Positions 23,383 to 34,109 of a stretch of DNA of 64,000 bases are shown piece after piece. Under the pieces are notes generated by a model that ran no database searches, was not told where the DNA came from, and was given only the letters and a program-made list of their open reading frames with translations. The stretch spans positions 23,436,627 through 23,500,626 of the forward strand of contig OU862922.1 in the NCBI GenBank assembly GCA_917880885.1. Reading direction: 5' to 3'. Made by a program: the position numbers and the translations under genes. Each line of letters opens with the position of its first letter. The first letter of the stretch is position 1. The DNA is from Limnephilus marmoratus. Lineage: Eukaryota; Arthropoda; Insecta; Trichoptera; Limnephilidae.

Positions 23383-24042
23383 AACATTACTGGTTTGTAC
23401 TATAAAAATTTGTAAAATAATACTGTATCAACAATAAAAAAAAAAAAAAAATCTTTGAGCGCGTATTTTGATGATTTTTTTTCGGAAAATTTCGAGTTTC
23501 GTCAGCATCTCCTGACTTTTTTTACATGGATGGGCATGTTATATTGGTGTTAAAAGTTGCGGAATCTATCCGGCTATCGTATTTTTTAAAAACATCTAGC
23601 CCGGAATCGGTTTTTCGGCGGTAATGTCGTTTTCCGAAAAACAACGACCGAAACCGCCGAGAGTTCCGTTTTGTTAGGCTAAAAATTTGACATCTAAGAT
23701 TTTGACCATAGACCTAGCATTTTCCTTTGAGGAAAATGCTAAGTCTTTTTTTGTCATTTTTTTTTTGAAACGCTATCTGTCGGCGGGAAATACAACCGAG
23801 CCGAATCGAGTGATTCGAGTAGAGCTTCTAGTTTTCGCCGCCGATTCGTATCGGAGAATAAATCCCTGTATATATTTCATTTTGTCGAAAAAAAAGTGCT
23901 TACAGTTTTCATTCGGAATTTGCTTCAACCGAAAGTGAACCTTGAGGTGGGTGAAACGTAAAGGACGTACTGGTCGTTTTTGCGTCAACCAAAAAGTGCG
24001 CGGAAAAAGAGCTTTCCCAAAGTGAACAATACTATATATATA

Positions 24043-26164
24043 CTAGGTTTTGCCCGTTGCAGAAGCAACTGACGGGTTTAAACACTATTTGGATTTGACG
24101 TGTGAACGTGGATGAAGCGAGGAAGAGTGTGTGTTAAATTAAATATATGAAGAAACCTGAGGTTACAGTGACCTTGCAACGCATGCCGGGTACCCGTTGT
24201 ATATAATGTTATGTAGTGCAGCGCTTGCATTAAAATGTAATTTCCCAGGAATTGGAATGGAACCATTACAGTTAAGTTGACCCCGAGGTTACAGTGACCT
24301 TGCAACGCATGTCGAGTAACCGTTGTATATTATGTTATAAATTGCAGGCGCTTGCATTAAAATTTTATTTCCCTTGAATCGGGATGAAACCATTACAGTA
24401 AAGTTGACCCCTAGGTTACAGTGACCTTGCAACGCATGCCGGGTACCCGTTGTATATAATGTTATATAGTGCAGGCGCTTGCATTATAATGTAGTTTCCG
24501 GGGACTTGGGATGGAACCATTAGAGTTTAGTTGACCCTGAGGTTAAAGTGGCCTTGCAACGCATGCCGGGTACCCGTAGTATATAATGTTACATAGTGCA
24601 GGCGCTTGCATTATAATGTAGTTTCCCAGGACTTCGGATGGAAACATTACAGTTTTATTGACCCCGAGGTTAAAGCGGCCTTGCATGCCGGGTACCCGTT
24701 GTATATAATTTTATAAAGTGCATAATTTTATAATGTTGTTTCCCGGGACTTGGTAGGGAACCATTACGGTTTAGTTGACCCCGAAGTTAAAGTGGCCTCG
24801 CAACGCATGCCGGGTACCCGCTGTATATAATTAATTTATTTACGCACAAATAGTCCATTAACAATAACAATCGGTTGCACGGTTTAGCAGTGCAAAATTT
24901 CATTATGCCGGAGCTCACTATTGTAGTTGTATTGTATTTCATTTTGAAAGTGTAAGTACTAAGTAGGTACTTTGTTGTAATATTTCACCAAAACGACGCC
25001 ATTATGCTGTTGAGCATAAAATAATTTTCACTACAAATAAATTCATTCAATATCATGTTTTGATTTTTAAATGAAAAAAGTCCCCGCAAATAAGTACCTA
25101 CCTAGAACACGCGTAATGTATATACATATATACAATGTTCAAATAGAACACACTTAAAAATAAAAAAAATAATATATAAAAAATTGACAATTCTTTAAAT
25201 TTTTCTAGTAAATTTTCAGTTCTATAAAGTTCCGTTCGAGTTCTGTAATTATTTCAGTTTTGTGATGTAACTGGTCTGTAATGATAAAACAATAGAATTT
25301 GAGTAGAACCATCACAGAACGTGAAAATTAACTTAAAAAAGTTCAATTATTCTGTATCATCGAAACAACCTTGCCTTAGTATTTATTGCATTAAAACGTA
25401 ATTCGTTGTGTAGGTACCCATTCAGGTAGGTACCTGCGCATTTCCTTAGATTCCGGCAATCTTAGCTTTTTAATCATATTTGCAATACTACCGAAATAAG
25501 TAGGTACCTACCCCGAATGAAAAACGTGTTAATTTGAACTGGCCAGCAAATATTTAAATTTCCGATGGAATCTGTGAGCGCGTATTTTGATGATTTTTTT
25601 TCGGAAAATTTCGAGTTTTGTCAGCATCTCCTGACGTATTTTATATGAGAATCATATGTTTTATTGGTGTTAAAAGTTGCGGAATCTATCCGGCTATCGT
25701 ATTTTCAAAAAACATCTAGCCCGGAATCGGTTTTTCGGCGGTAATGTCGTTTTCCGAAAAACAACGACCGAAACCGCCGAGAGTTCCGTTTTGTTAGGCT
25801 AAAAATTTGACATCTGAGATCCTGACCTATGTCAATAGTCCTATGTAGCATTTTCCTTTGTGAAATTAAGGGGTTTTTTCGTCATTTTTTTTTTTACCAA
25901 CGCCATCTGTCGGCGGGAAATATGACCTAGCCGAATCAAGTGATTCGAGCAGAGCTTCTAGTTTTCGCCGCCGATTCGTATCGGAGAATAAACCCCTGTA
26001 TATATTTTATTTTGTCATTAAAAATTTGCTTACAGTTTTCATTCCCAATTTGCTTCAACCGAAACTGAACCTTAAGGTGGGTGAAACGCAAAGGGCGTAC
26101 TGGTCGTTTTTGCGCCGACAAAAAAGTGAGTGAGTTTTCCCAAAACTAAACATTAATATATATA
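24043..26164 (-). mobile_element. Helitron-like unit 6, type 2
   Basis: CTAG end at 24043-24046. It carries ~127-bp minisatellite copies (24155-24835), a middle part with TAGGTACC-rich words (25400-25510), the empty LINE target site near 25570, and the type 2 head up to 26164. No coding capacity. Confidence 0.78.
24155..24835. repeat. ~127-bp minisatellite, unit 6
   Basis: Six diverged copies, with GCATGCCGGGTACCC words at steps of roughly 120-130 bp. One monomer lacks the CAACG before CATGCC. Confidence 0.88.
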
Positions 26165-26279
26165 CTAGGTTTTGCCCGTTGCAGAAGCAACTAACGGGTT
26201 AAAAAATTATGCGCTTTGACGTGTGAACGTGGATGAAGCGAGGAGGAGTGTGTGTTAAATTAAATATAAATCGGTTAAA

Positions 26280-26640
26280 TATCAAATTTTCATCGCAATC
26301 GGTTAATTAGTTTAGCAATGCATAATTTCATGATGCCAGAGCTCACTGTTGTACACTGAAACCATCGCCGGCATACGAACATCCAATTCCCAAAGTTTCA
26401 TCGCCATCGGATGAACGGTTTAGCAATGCATAATCTTATGATGCCCAAGCTCACTATTTTATGCAGAAAGAATCGAAGGGATGCAGCAATCAAATCCCCA
26501 AAGTTTCATCGCAATCGGATGAACGGTTTAGCAATGCATAATTTCATGATGCCAGAGCTCACCATTTTATACAGAAGGAATCGAGGCGATGCGCACATCA
26601 AATCCCCAAAGTTTCAGCGCAATCGAAAAGGAAACGTGAA
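26280..26640. repeat. Diverged 148-bp-family repeats in unit 7
   Basis: CAAAGTTTCATCGCAATCGG-like words recur at about 26283, 26392, 26500 and 26607. ATAATTTCATGATGCCAGAG follows them, linking the 148-bp and 145-bp families in one monomer. Confidence 0.8.
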
Positions 26641-26699
26641 AATCATTTTAAAAAAAGTGTGCTTTAGACCACACGACTTAAGTAAAACTTCACTTACTT

Positions 26700-27110
26700 A
26701 TGCCAAAAACCCGTTATATATAATGTTAAATAGTGCAGGCGCTTGCATTATAATGCAGTTTCCCGGGACTTGGGATGGAAACATTACAGTTTTATTGACC
26801 CCGAGGTTAAAGTGGCCTTGCAACGCATGCCGGGTACCTGCTGTATATAATGTTATATAGTGCAGGCGCTTGCATTATAATGCAGTTTCCCGGGTTTTGG
26901 GATGGAAACATTACAGTTTAGTTGACCCGAGGTTAAAGAGGCCTTGCAACGCATGCCGGGTACCCGTTGTATATAATGTTATATAGTGCAGGCGCTTGCA
27001 TTGTAATGTAGTTTCCCGGGACTTGGTAGGGAACCATTAAGGTTTAGTTGACCCCGAAGTTAAAGTGGCCTCGCAACGCATGCCGGGTACCCGCTGTATA
27101 TAATTAATTT
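26700..27110. repeat. ~127-bp minisatellite, unit 7
   Basis: Three to four copies at ~123-127 bp steps, with CGCATGCCGGGTACC at about 26825, 26948 and 27077. Confidence 0.88.
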
Positions 27111-27392
27111 ATTTGCGGACAAATAGTCCATTAAAAATAACAATAACAATCGGTTGCATGGTTTAGCAGTGCAAAATTTCATTATGCCGGAGCTCACTAT
27201 TGTAGTTGTATTGTATTTCATTTTGCACGGGTAAGTACTAAGTAGGTAATTTGTTGTAATATTTCACCAAATCGACGCCATTATGCTGTTGAGCATAAAA
27301 TAATTTTCAGCACAAATAAATTTATTCAATATCATGTTTTGATTTTTAAAGGAAAAAAGTCCCTGCATGTAAGTACCTACCTAGAACACGCG

Positions 27393-27395
<3 letters not shown>

Positions 27396-27429
<34 letters not shown>

Positions 27430-27432
27430 TAT
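27396..27432. repeat. (AT)n microsatellite
   Basis: About 15 AT units. The same place in unit 9 (near 31890) has only a few, so it is a length-variable tract. Confidence 0.92.
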
Positions 27433-28563
27433 ACATTTTTTTATTATTTAACAATGTCCAAATAGAACACACTTATAAATAAAAATAAATAATTAATTAA
27501 AAAAAAATTGACAATTCTTAAAATTTTTCAATTAAATTTTCAGTTCTAGAAAGTTCCGTTCGAGTTCTGTAATTATTTCAGTTTTGTGATGTAACTGGCC
27601 TATAATGATATAAAACAGAATTTGAGTAGAACCAAAACAGAACGTGAAAATTAACTTAAAAAAGTTCAATTATTCAGTATCATCGAAATAACCTTACCTT
27701 AGTATTTATTGCATGAAAACCTAATTCGTTGTGTAGGTACCCATTCAGGTAGGTACCTGCGCATTTCCTTAGATTCCGGCAATCTTTGCTTTTTTCATCA
27801 TATTTGCAATACTACCGAAATAAGTAGGTACCTACCCGGAATGAATAACGTGTTTATTTTAACTGGCCACCAATATTTAAACTTCCAATGGAATCTGTGA
27901 GCGAGTGTTTTGATGATTTTTTTTCGGAAAATTTCGAGTTTTGTCAGCATCTCCTGACGTATTTTATATGAGAATCGTATGTTTTATTGTTATCAAAAGT
28001 TGCGGAATCCTTCCGGCTATCGTATTTTTTAAAAACATCTAGCCCGGAATCGGTTTTTCGGCGGCAATGAAGTTTTCCGAAAAACAACGACCCAAACCGC
28101 CGAGAGTTCCGTTTTGTTAGGCTAAAACTTTGACATTTGAGATCCTGACCTATGTCAATAGTCCTAGCATTTTCCTTTGTGAAATAAGCGGGTTTTTTGG
28201 TCATTTTTTTTTTTCAAACGCCATCTGTCGGCGGGAAATACAACCGAGCCGAATCGAGTGATTCGAGTAGAGCTTCTAGTTTTCGCCGCCGATTCGTATC
28301 GGAGAATAAATCCCTGTATATATTTCATTTTGTCGAAAAAAATTGACTTACAGTTTTCATTCGGAATTTGCTTCAACCGAAAGTGAACCTTGAGGTGGGT
28401 GAAACGTAAAGGGCGTACTGGTCGTTTTTGCGTCAAACAAAAAGTGACCTTTTCCTGACCTATCCCAAAACTAAACAATACTATATATACTAGGTTTTGC
28501 CCGTTGCAGAAGCAACTGACGGGTTAAAGCACTATACGATTTGATGTGTGAACGTGGATGAAG

Positions 28564-29045
28564 ATTTAAAATTTTTCGGATTTTAAAATTTTTTCGATTT
28601 TTAAATTTTTTGATTTTTAAAATTTTTTCGATTTTTTAATTTTTTCGATTTTAATTTTTTTTTCGATTTTTAAATTTTTTGGATTTTAAATTTTTTGGAT
28701 TTTAAAATTTTGTGTTCTTTAAAATTTTTTGGATTTTTTAATTTTTTTCGTTTTTGGAATTTTTTGGTTTTAAAATTTTTTCGATTTCAAAATTTTTTGG
28801 ATTTTGAAATTTTTTTGATTTTAAAATTTTTTCGATTTTAAAATTTTTTGGATTTTAAAATTTTTTGGAATTTAAATTTATTCAATTTTTAAATTTTTTT
28901 CGATTTTGAAATTTTTTGGATTTTAAAATTTTTTCGATTTTAAAATTTTTTGGATTTTAAAATTTTTTGGATTTAAAAATTTTTTGGATTTAAAAATTTG
29001 TTGAAATTTAAATTCTTTTTTGATTTTTAAATTTTGTTGTATTTT
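28564..29045. repeat. T-rich short-period array
   Basis: About 480 bp of variants of AAAATTTTTTCGATTTT and AAAATTTTTTGGATTTT, with a period near 16-17 bp. Almost no other sequence is present. Confidence 0.9.
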
Positions 29046-29094
29046 GAAATTAAAATTATTTTGAAATTGGTTATCAAAATAACGCAATATAATT

Positions 29095-29215
29095 TAGGGC
29101 CCTCTAGGTCAAGAGGTAAGACCCTCGACTCGCAATCCGAAGATTGCGGGTTCGAACTCAATCCCTTAAACCCTTTTCCTTCCCAGAACTCTTCTCTCTT
29201 TCGTTTCCCTAAAAG
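29095..29215 (+). mobile_element. SINE fragment with tRNA-like head
   Basis: GGTCAAGAGGTAAGACC resembles a tRNA A box region, and GCGGGTTCGAACTCA a B box, 45 bp further on. It continues directly into CCCTTAAACCCTTTTCCTTC, a segment of the SINE B body, and then stops. It suggests that family B had a tRNA-derived head. Confidence 0.6.
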
Positions 29216-30675
29216 ACGAAGCGAGCAGGAGTGTGTGTTAAATTAAATATATATGAAGAAAAAACGATGTCTGAATGCGGATGAAGCGAGGAATGAGCGC
29301 CTACAAAGGGAACAGGTAGTTGACCGCACCCCCAAAATTTCATCGCAATCGGATAAACGGTTTAGCAATGCACAATTTCATGATACCAGAGCTCACTATT
29401 TGTAGTTGTATTGTAAGTACTAAGTAGGTACTTTGTTGTAATATTTCACCAAAACGACGCCATTATGTTGTTGAGCATAAAATAATTTTATAAAAACTTC
29501 TTTCCAGCACAAATAATTTTATTCAATATCATGTTTTATTTTTAAAGGAAAAAAGTCCCTGCAAGAAAGTACCTACCTAGAACAGCGTAATATATATATT
29601 TTTTTGTTACTTCACAATATCCAAATAGATAATCTGCACATTTAAAAATAACATAACATAAAAATAATAAGGCTGAGTTGTTTAAAAAAAATAATTGACA
29701 ATTTTACAAATTTTTCTTGTCAATTTTCAGTTCTAGAAAGTTCCGTAATTATTTCAGTTTTGTGATGTAACTGGCCTTTATTGAGAAAAAACAGAATTTG
29801 AGTAGAACCAACACAGAACGTGAAAATTAACTTTAAAAAAAAAATTGAATTATTTAGTATCATCGAAACAACCTTACCTTAGTATTTATTGCATTAAAAC
29901 CTAATTCGTTGTGTAGGTACCCATTCAGGTAGGTACCTGCGCATTTCCTTAGATTCCGGCAATCTTTGCTTTTTTCATCATATTTGCAATACTACCGAAG
30001 TAAGTAGGTACCTACCCCGAATGAAAAACGTGTTAATTTGAACTGGCCAGCAATAATTAAACTTCCGATGGAATCTGTGAGCACGTGTTTTGATGATTTT
30101 TTTTCGGAAAATTTCGAGTTTTGTCAGCATCTCGTGACTTTTTTTACATGGGATGGGCATGTTATATTGGTGTTAAAAGTTGCGGAATCTATCCGGCTAT
30201 CGTATTTTCAAAAAACATCTAGCCCGGAATCGGTTTTTCGGCGGTAATGTCGTTTTCCGAAAAACAACGACCGAAACCGCCGAGAGTTCCGTTTTGTTAG
30301 GCTAAAAATTTGACATCTGAGATCCTGACCTATGTCAATAGTCCTATATAGCATTTTCCTTTGAGGAAAATGCTAAGTCTTTTTTTGTCATTTTTTTTTT
30401 GAAACGCTATCTGTCGGCGGGAAATACAACCGAGCCGAATCGAGTGATTCGAGTAGAGCTTCTAGTTTTCGCCGCCGATTCGTATCGGAGAATAAATCCC
30501 TGTATATATTTCATTTTGTCGAAAAAAAAGTGCTTACAGTTTTCATTCGGAATTTGCTTCAACCGAAAGTGAACCTTGAGGTGGATGAAACGTAAAGGGC
30601 GTACTGGTCGTTTTTGCGTCAACAAAAAAGTGCGCGGAAAAAGACCTCTCCCAAAACCAAACAATACTATATATA

Positions 30676-32956
30676 CTAGGTTTTGCCCGTTGCAGAAGCA
30701 ACTGACGGGTTTAAACACTATGCGATTTGACGTGTGAACGTGGATGAAGCGAGGAAGAGTGTGTGTTAAATTAAATATATGAAGAAACCTGAGGTTACAG
30801 TGATCTTGCAACGCATGCCGGGTACCCGTTGTATATAATGTGATGTAGTGCAGCGCTTGCATTAAAATGTAATTTCCCAGGAATTGGAATGGAACCATTA
30901 CAGTTAAGTTGACCCCGAGGTTACAGTGACCTTGCAACGCATGCCGAGTAACCGTTGTATATTATGTTATAAATTGCAGGCGCTTGCATTAAAATTTTAT
31001 TTCCCGGGAATCGGGATGAAACCATTACAGTAAAGTTGACCCCTAGGTTACAGTGACCTTGCAACGCATACCGGGTACCCGTTGTATATAATGTTATATA
31101 GTGCAGGCGCTTGCTTTAAAATGTTATTTCCCGGGAATTGGGATGGAACCATTACAGTTAAGTTGACCCCGAGGTTACAGTGACCTTGCAACGCATGCCG
31201 TGTACCCGTTGTATATTATGTTATAAATTGCAGGCGCTTGCATTAAAATTTTATTTCCCGGGAATCTGGATGAAACCATTACAGTAAAGTTGACCCCTAG
31301 GTTACAGTGACCTTGCAACGCATGCCGGGTACCCGTTGTATATAATGTTATATAGTGCAGGCGCTTGCATTATAATGCAGTTTCCCGGGACTTGGGATGG
31401 AAACATTACAGTTTAGTTGACCCGAGGTTAAAGAGGCCTTGCAACGCATGCCGGGTACCCGTTGTATATAATGTTATATAGTGCAGGCGCTTGCATTATA
31501 ATGTAGTTTCCCGGGACTTGGTAGGGAACCATTAAGGTTTAGTTGACCCCGAAGTTAAAGTGGCCTCGCAACGCATGCCGGGTACCCGCTGTATATAATT
31601 AATTTATTTGCGGACAAATAGTCCATTAAAAATAACAATAACAATCGGTTGCATGGTTTAGCAGTGCAAAATTTCATTATGCCGGAGCTCACTATTGTAG
31701 TTGTATTGTATTTCATTTTGCACTGGTAAGTACTAAGTAGGTACTTTGTTGTAATATTTCACCAAAACGACGCCATTATGCTGTTGATCATAAAATAATT
31801 TTCAGCACAAATAAATTTATTCAATATCATGTTTTGATTTTTAAAGGAAAAAAGTCCCTGCAAGTAAGTACCTACCTAGAACACGCGTAATATATATATA
31901 TAAATATATACATTTTTTTATTATTTAACAATGTCCAAATAGAACACACTTATAAATAAAAATAAATAATTAATAAAAAAAAATTGACAATTCTTAAAAT
32001 TTTTCAAGTAAATTTTCAGTTCTAGAAAGTTCCGTTCGAGTTCTGCAATTATTTCAGTTTTGTGATGTAACTGGCCTATAATGATAAAAAACAGAATTTG
32101 AGTAGAACCAAAACAGAACGTGAAAATTAACTTAAAAAAGTTCAATTATTCAGTATCATCGAAATAACCTTACCTTAGTATTTATTGCATGAAAACCTAA
32201 TTCGTTGTGTAGGTACCCATTCAGGTAGGTACCTGCGAATTTCCTTAGATTCCGGCAATCTTTGCTTTTTTCATCATATTTGCAATACTACCGAAATAAG
32301 TAGGTACCTACCCGGAATGAAAAACGTGTTAATTTTAACTGGCCACCAATATTTAAACTTCCGATGGAATCTGTGAGCGCGTGTTTTGATGATTTTTTTT
32401 CGGAAAATTTCGAGTTTTGTCAGCATCTCCTGACGTATTTTATATGAGAATCGTATGTTTTATTGTTATCAAAAGTTGCGGAATCCTTCCGGCTATCGTA
32501 TTTTTTAAAAACATCTAGCCCGGAATCGGTTTTTCGGCGGCAATGACGTTTTCCGAAAAACAACGACCCAAACCGCCGAGAGTTCCGTTTTGTTAGGCTA
32601 AAACTTTGACATTTGAGATCCTGACCTATGTCAATAGTCCTAGCATTTTCCTTTGTGAAATAAGCGGGTTTTTTCGTCATTTTTTTTTTTCAAACGCCAT
32701 CTGTCGGCGGGAAATACAACCGAGCCGAATCGAGTGATTCGAGTAGAGCTTCTAGTTTTCGCCGCCGATTCGTATCGGAGAATAAATCCCTGTATATATT
32801 TCATTTTGTCGAAAAAAATTGACTTACAGTTTTCATTCGGAATTTGCTTCAACCGAAAGTGAACCTTGAGGTGGATGAAACGTAAAGGGCGTACTGGTCG
32901 TTTTTGCGTCAAACAAAAAGTGACCTTTTCCTGACCTATCCCAAAACTAAACAATA
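30676..32956 (-). mobile_element. Helitron-like unit 9, type 2, outermost
   Basis: CTAG end at 30676-30679, ~127-bp minisatellite (30790-31600), the middle part and the type 2 head ending near 32956. Here the tandem array stops: after ACAATACTATATATATA comes TTATTTATTTAAAATATC, which belongs to the 3' UTR of an L2-like LINE and not to another CTAG end. This is therefore the outer 5' boundary of the whole array. Confidence 0.78.
30790..31600. repeat. ~127-bp minisatellite, unit 9
   Basis: About seven copies. The last steps measure 126-127 bp between CGCATGCCGGGTACCC words (31193, 31320, 31447, 31573). Confidence 0.9.
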
Positions 32957-32961
32957 CTATA

Positions 32962-33410
32962 TATATATTATTTATTTAAAATATCTATACCTTCCCTTAA
33001 ATCCAGTTAACCCATTAAGATCATTTTTGCACCCGTGTTCTCGAATTGTAATATTATGTAAAAACTTCCTACCTCTTTTGGCGCTAATCTTAATTGTAAA
33101 TATGTATGTTATCAAGTCACCAGTTTTAAGTCAGAATCTATATGTCTTAGTCATAAGTCACTAGCTATAAGTCTTAGATGTAAGTCACTAGTTATAATTG
33201 TAAATCTTAGTTGTAAGCCAGTTATATAAGTAGCTATAAGTCTAAGTTGTAATATAAGTAGCTATAAGTCACTAGTTGTAATTGTAAATCTTAGTTATAA
33301 GCCAGTAATATAAATTCTTTTATATATTTATTTGTACAGCGCGCTTGAAGTGATTTTCTACGAAAACGGGGCTATATAAATTAACCAATTATTATTATTA
33401 TTATTATAGC
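32962..33410 (+). mobile_element. L2/CR1-like LINE, 3' UTR fragment
   Basis: The end reads TTTGTACAGCGCGCTTGAAG ... GGGGCTATATAAATT followed by (ATT)n, the classical 3' end of L2/CR1-group LINEs. The middle holds a degenerate run of AAGTCACTAG and TAATTGTAAATCTTAG words. The same UTR occurs at 59940-60725. Confidence 0.75.
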
Positions 33411-34105
33411 AACCCATTTTAAGCAACGCGCAAAGTTTCGAATCTGATGTCAGATCTCTGACCATGACGATACTGAGAATAAAGTCTAATATGGAACGGA
33501 GTTTAAATGAACAACGTTTTAATTCATATTATATTCCATAGATACATAAGAGATAATAAACTTATAACTCGGCTGTGAAGGTCAAAACATAAAAATACAT
33601 ACAAATTCATGTAAAAAATTTGGTTGCAACTTGAATTAAAAGCTTAGATTCGTGATAAAAAGTCCCTTTATCACATTTATAAATAAACCGGATTTCCTGC
33701 TTTTATGGATTTATTGTGCCTTTAAGAAATCCACTTTCAAGATTTATAAATCACATAGATTCTAATACCTATAATTACTATTTGTTCAGATGATAGAAAA
33801 AAGTTGTAAAAAATTCAAAGAAAAGCGAGGTACCTAAGGCAAACTAATCGGTTTCTTTGTCACCTTTGTACGGCTAATAAGCAAACCTCTTCAATGCGCT
33901 GTGTTCCGTGTGGTTTGGTGGTAACAAAACACCCCTAAAAACGTTTAATCCAGTTTCCTATGGATGCGTCTTGTCAATACAGATGGATAAAAAGAAAATT
34001 GATTGATAAGGGTAAAGATCTTCGAAGAAAATACAAAAAATATGCTTTCAGATTATTTATTTTAGGATAGTGAACGTGACACGGTCATAAAGTTATATAT
34101 CTTCG
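33411..34105. other. No recognisable feature
   Basis: AT-rich single-copy-looking sequence on both strands with no long open frame, repeat or known element end. Confidence 0.5.
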
Positions 34106-34109
34106 ATTG

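Larger units (their letters stand above)
19189..23449 (+). mobile_element. Full-length LINE (CR1/Jockey-type non-LTR retrotransposon)
   Basis: A 4.26-kb element with a 52-bp 5' leader, ORF1, a 59-bp spacer, ORF2, a ~360-bp 3' UTR with a strong hairpin, and a poly(A) tail of about 15. Both reading frames are intact and the target duplication has a single mismatch, so the insertion is young and could be active. The plus strand is very A-rich, unlike the flanking units. The endonuclease is APE-like and ORF1 ends in an FP25K-like domain, which places it in the CR1/L2/Jockey group of insect LINEs. I do not assign a finer clade. Confidence 0.93.
17521..24042 (-). mobile_element. Helitron-like unit 5, type 2, split by a LINE
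   Basis: CTAG end at 17521-17524. After removal of the LINE at 19189-23449 and one target copy the unit is about 2.25 kb, the normal size of type 2 units. Its 3' portion carries ~127-bp minisatellite copies (17630-18440). The head (23460-24042) is of type 2, with TCTGTCGGCGGGAAATA, GCCGCCGATTCGTATCGG and AAAGTGAACCTTGAGGTGG, unlike the head of units 0-4. Confidence 0.78.
26165..28489 (-). mobile_element. Helitron-like unit 7, type 2, with 148-bp-type repeats
   Basis: CTAG end at 26165-26168. Next to it are three to four diverged copies of the TTTCATCGCAATCGGATGAACGG repeat (26280-26640, spacing ~120 bp), which are otherwise typical of type 1 units. A GTGTGCTTTAGACCACACGA palindrome follows near 26656, then ~127-bp minisatellite copies (26700-27110). 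The unit mixes features of both types and may be recombinant. Confidence 0.72.
28490..30675 (-). mobile_element. Helitron-like unit 8, type 2, without minisatellite
   Basis: CTAG end at 28490-28493. The 3' hairpin and first ~70 bp are normal, but the minisatellite is replaced by a T-rich low-complexity array (28564-29045) and a SINE fragment (29095-29215). From about 29400 to the head at 30675 it is again a regular type 2 unit. Confidence 0.74.

Noticed and set aside
19204..23988. Minus-strand frames over the LINE (for example 19204-19659 and 20445-20735).
   Set aside because: Shadows of the A-rich ORF1 and ORF2; composition forces open frames on the opposite strand.
33030..33310. A separate satellite of AAGTCACTAG / TAATTGTAAATCTTAG words.
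   Set aside because: The same degenerate run is found at the same place in the L2-like UTR near 60540-60630, so it belongs to that LINE.
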